Positions 63,431 through 64,000 of a stretch of 64,000 nucleotides of DNA are shown here, one piece after another; positions within the stretch are counted from its first letter, which is position 1; each line of letters starts with the position of its first letter. The stretch comes from Prochlorococcus sp. AG-347-K18 (GTDB taxonomy: Bacteria > Cyanobacteriota > Cyanobacteriia > PCC-6307 > Cyanobiaceae): contig QCCF01000001.1 of assembly GCA_003281365.1 (NCBI GenBank), positions 248,001 through 312,000 of the forward strand. The letters are read 5' to 3'. The translations under genes and the position numbers were made by a program. Below the pieces are notes generated by a model. That model was given only the letters and a program-made list of their open reading frames with translations, was not told the DNA's origin and did no database searches.

Positions 63431-63739
63431 ATGGCGACCCGCCAAAACTCAACAAATGGGAAGCCTAAATCCCCCAGAATTCAAGTAGTTCTCCCAGAAT
63501 TAATATGTGAGCAACTAACTATTTTGGCCGATAATGAATCTAGGACAGTAAGTAATATGGCAAAAGTGTTAATACAAGAGGGTATAAAAAAATATTTCGA
63601 AAAAGAAGGTAAATCACCTGTTTCAGAAAATAATTTAAATACTGATAAATTTAGAAATGAACTTGAAAAACAAAGCGTCAGAAGATTAAAGAGAGCTCCT
63701 CAAAGGATTAGATACTATAAAAAATCTGATTTAAAATAA
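63431..63739 (+). CDS. ribbon-helix-helix-type DNA-binding protein
   Basis: A 102-residue protein whose residues 15-57 (PRIQVVLPELICEQLTILAD then NESRTVSNMAKVLIQEGI) fit a ribbon-helix-helix (CopG/MetJ-type) fold, followed by a basic tail ending in KSDLK. It could bind DNA as a dimer, but no toxin partner is adjacent. The ATG at 63431 is the only reasonable start. Its TAA directly abuts the stop of the convergent potassium-regulator gene. Confidence 0.75.
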   Translation: MATRQNSTNGKPKSPRIQVVLPELICEQLTILADNESRTVSNMAKVLIQEGIKKYFEKEGKSPVSENNLNTDKFRNELEKQSVRRLKRAPQRIRYYKKSDLK

Positions 63740-64000
63740 CTAATTTTGAGGCAATTTCTGTAAATCTACAGTTTTACCCATGACTACCAAAATATTTCCT
63801 CTTTCCAAAATATATTTTGCTGGAGGATTAACTGTTAACTCTTCAGCAGGTCCTGCAGCAAGAACATTTACTAAATAATTTTTCCTCAAATTTAAATCTC
63901 TTAAAGATCTTCCAATAAATTCCTCTGGAACAGTTATTTCATCTATACCGGTTTGATTATCTAGTTCTAATCTTTCGATTAGGTTTGGTCTTACTAATTC
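63740..64000 (-). CDS. TrkA/KtrA-type potassium-uptake regulator, C-terminal part only
   Basis: The last 86 residues of a TrkA_C (RCK_C) domain protein; the gene continues beyond the window. Visible blocks are GIDEITVPEEFIGRSLRDLN and KYILERGNILVVMGKTVDLQ, the pattern of the RCK_C regulatory domain in KtrA, KtrC or TrkA. It controls a potassium channel according to nucleotide or c-di-AMP binding in the family. It ends directly against the ribbon-helix-helix gene stop. Confidence 0.88.
   Translation of the reverse strand, partial: ELVRPNLIERLELDNQTGIDEITVPEEFIGRSLRDLNLRKNYLVNVLAAGPAEELTVNPPAKYILERGNILVVMGKTVDLQKLPQN

Overview
This window is AT-rich chromosomal DNA from a marine picocyanobacterium, most likely a high-light-adapted Prochlorococcus. 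The evidence is the tightly packed gene order with many 0-8 bp junctions, the cyanobacterial NDH-1 genes, plant-type poly-cis carotenoid genes (crtP, crtB, crtQ and a Z-ISO-like gene), Ycf3, Ycf34, RpaA/RpaB, a PedR-like regulator, a petL-like microgene and a 48-residue high-light-inducible protein. I see no prophage, insertion sequence, CRISPR array or large island. Species identity is inferred, not searched.

Layout. 1-3950: end of ndhA, then ndhI-ndhG-ndhE-nadK-CYTH. 4009-7435: a small unknown gene, the PedR-like regulator, metF, a sugar-nucleotide transferase and scpA. 7558-14066: ndhD, ndhF, Z-ISO-like gene, rbcR, a DUF3172-type gene and ndhM. 14157-16496: crtP-crtB. 16497-19121: RRM protein, CCA-adding enzyme, ycf34, tsaB. 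19125-23892: a minus-strand run rpaB-plsX-fabH-fabD-plsC joining a master response regulator to lipid synthesis. 23999-30678: radA, ycf3, a copper-type P-ATPase, tmk, holB, rpaA. 30679-32927: the loosest part of the window, with a 401-bp gap, three unknown genes, paired short repeats and tRNA-Asn with its promoter and terminator.

32937-41286: ABC ATPase, a UPF0367-like gene, cysteine synthase, a J-domain protein, ndhO, an SDR epimerase, LpxB-related protein, TPR protein, IscA/SufA-type protein, and crtQ with an SRPBCC partner. 41279-48351: hemD, rbfA, DUF751-type gene, GST, a lumenal unknown, CRR7-like gene, aroK, a fused double PTPS/QueD protein with a RibD_C-type reductase, a FemAB-like protein, DUF4346-type gene and the petL-like gene. 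48357-60589: rimO, VKOR-thioredoxin fusion, nadB, DUF3120-type gene, a cyanobacterial radical-SAM/DUF512 protein overlapping a TolC-type gene and an inositol-phosphatase-like gene, YihY/BrkB, hli, and HtrA/Deg. 60864-64000: ABC-F ATPase, a group of small unknown genes (membrane microprotein, Nif11-like, ribbon-helix-helix), and the C-terminus of a TrkA/KtrA-type potassium-channel regulator.

How it fits together. Three themes recur: the NDH-1 complex (ndhA, I, G, E, D, F, M, O and a CRR7-like factor), carotenoid desaturation/isomerisation, and redox/light control (RpaA, RpaB, PedR-like, RbcR, Hli, VKOR). The points most worth a second look are the double PTPS protein whose N-terminal domain has lost the expected catalytic His, the repeat-rich N-terminal extension on PlsX, the Z-ISO-like gene upstream of ndhF, the 44-bp tandem duplication at the end of the inositol-phosphatase-like gene, and the repeat-flanked unknown genes beside tRNA-Asn.
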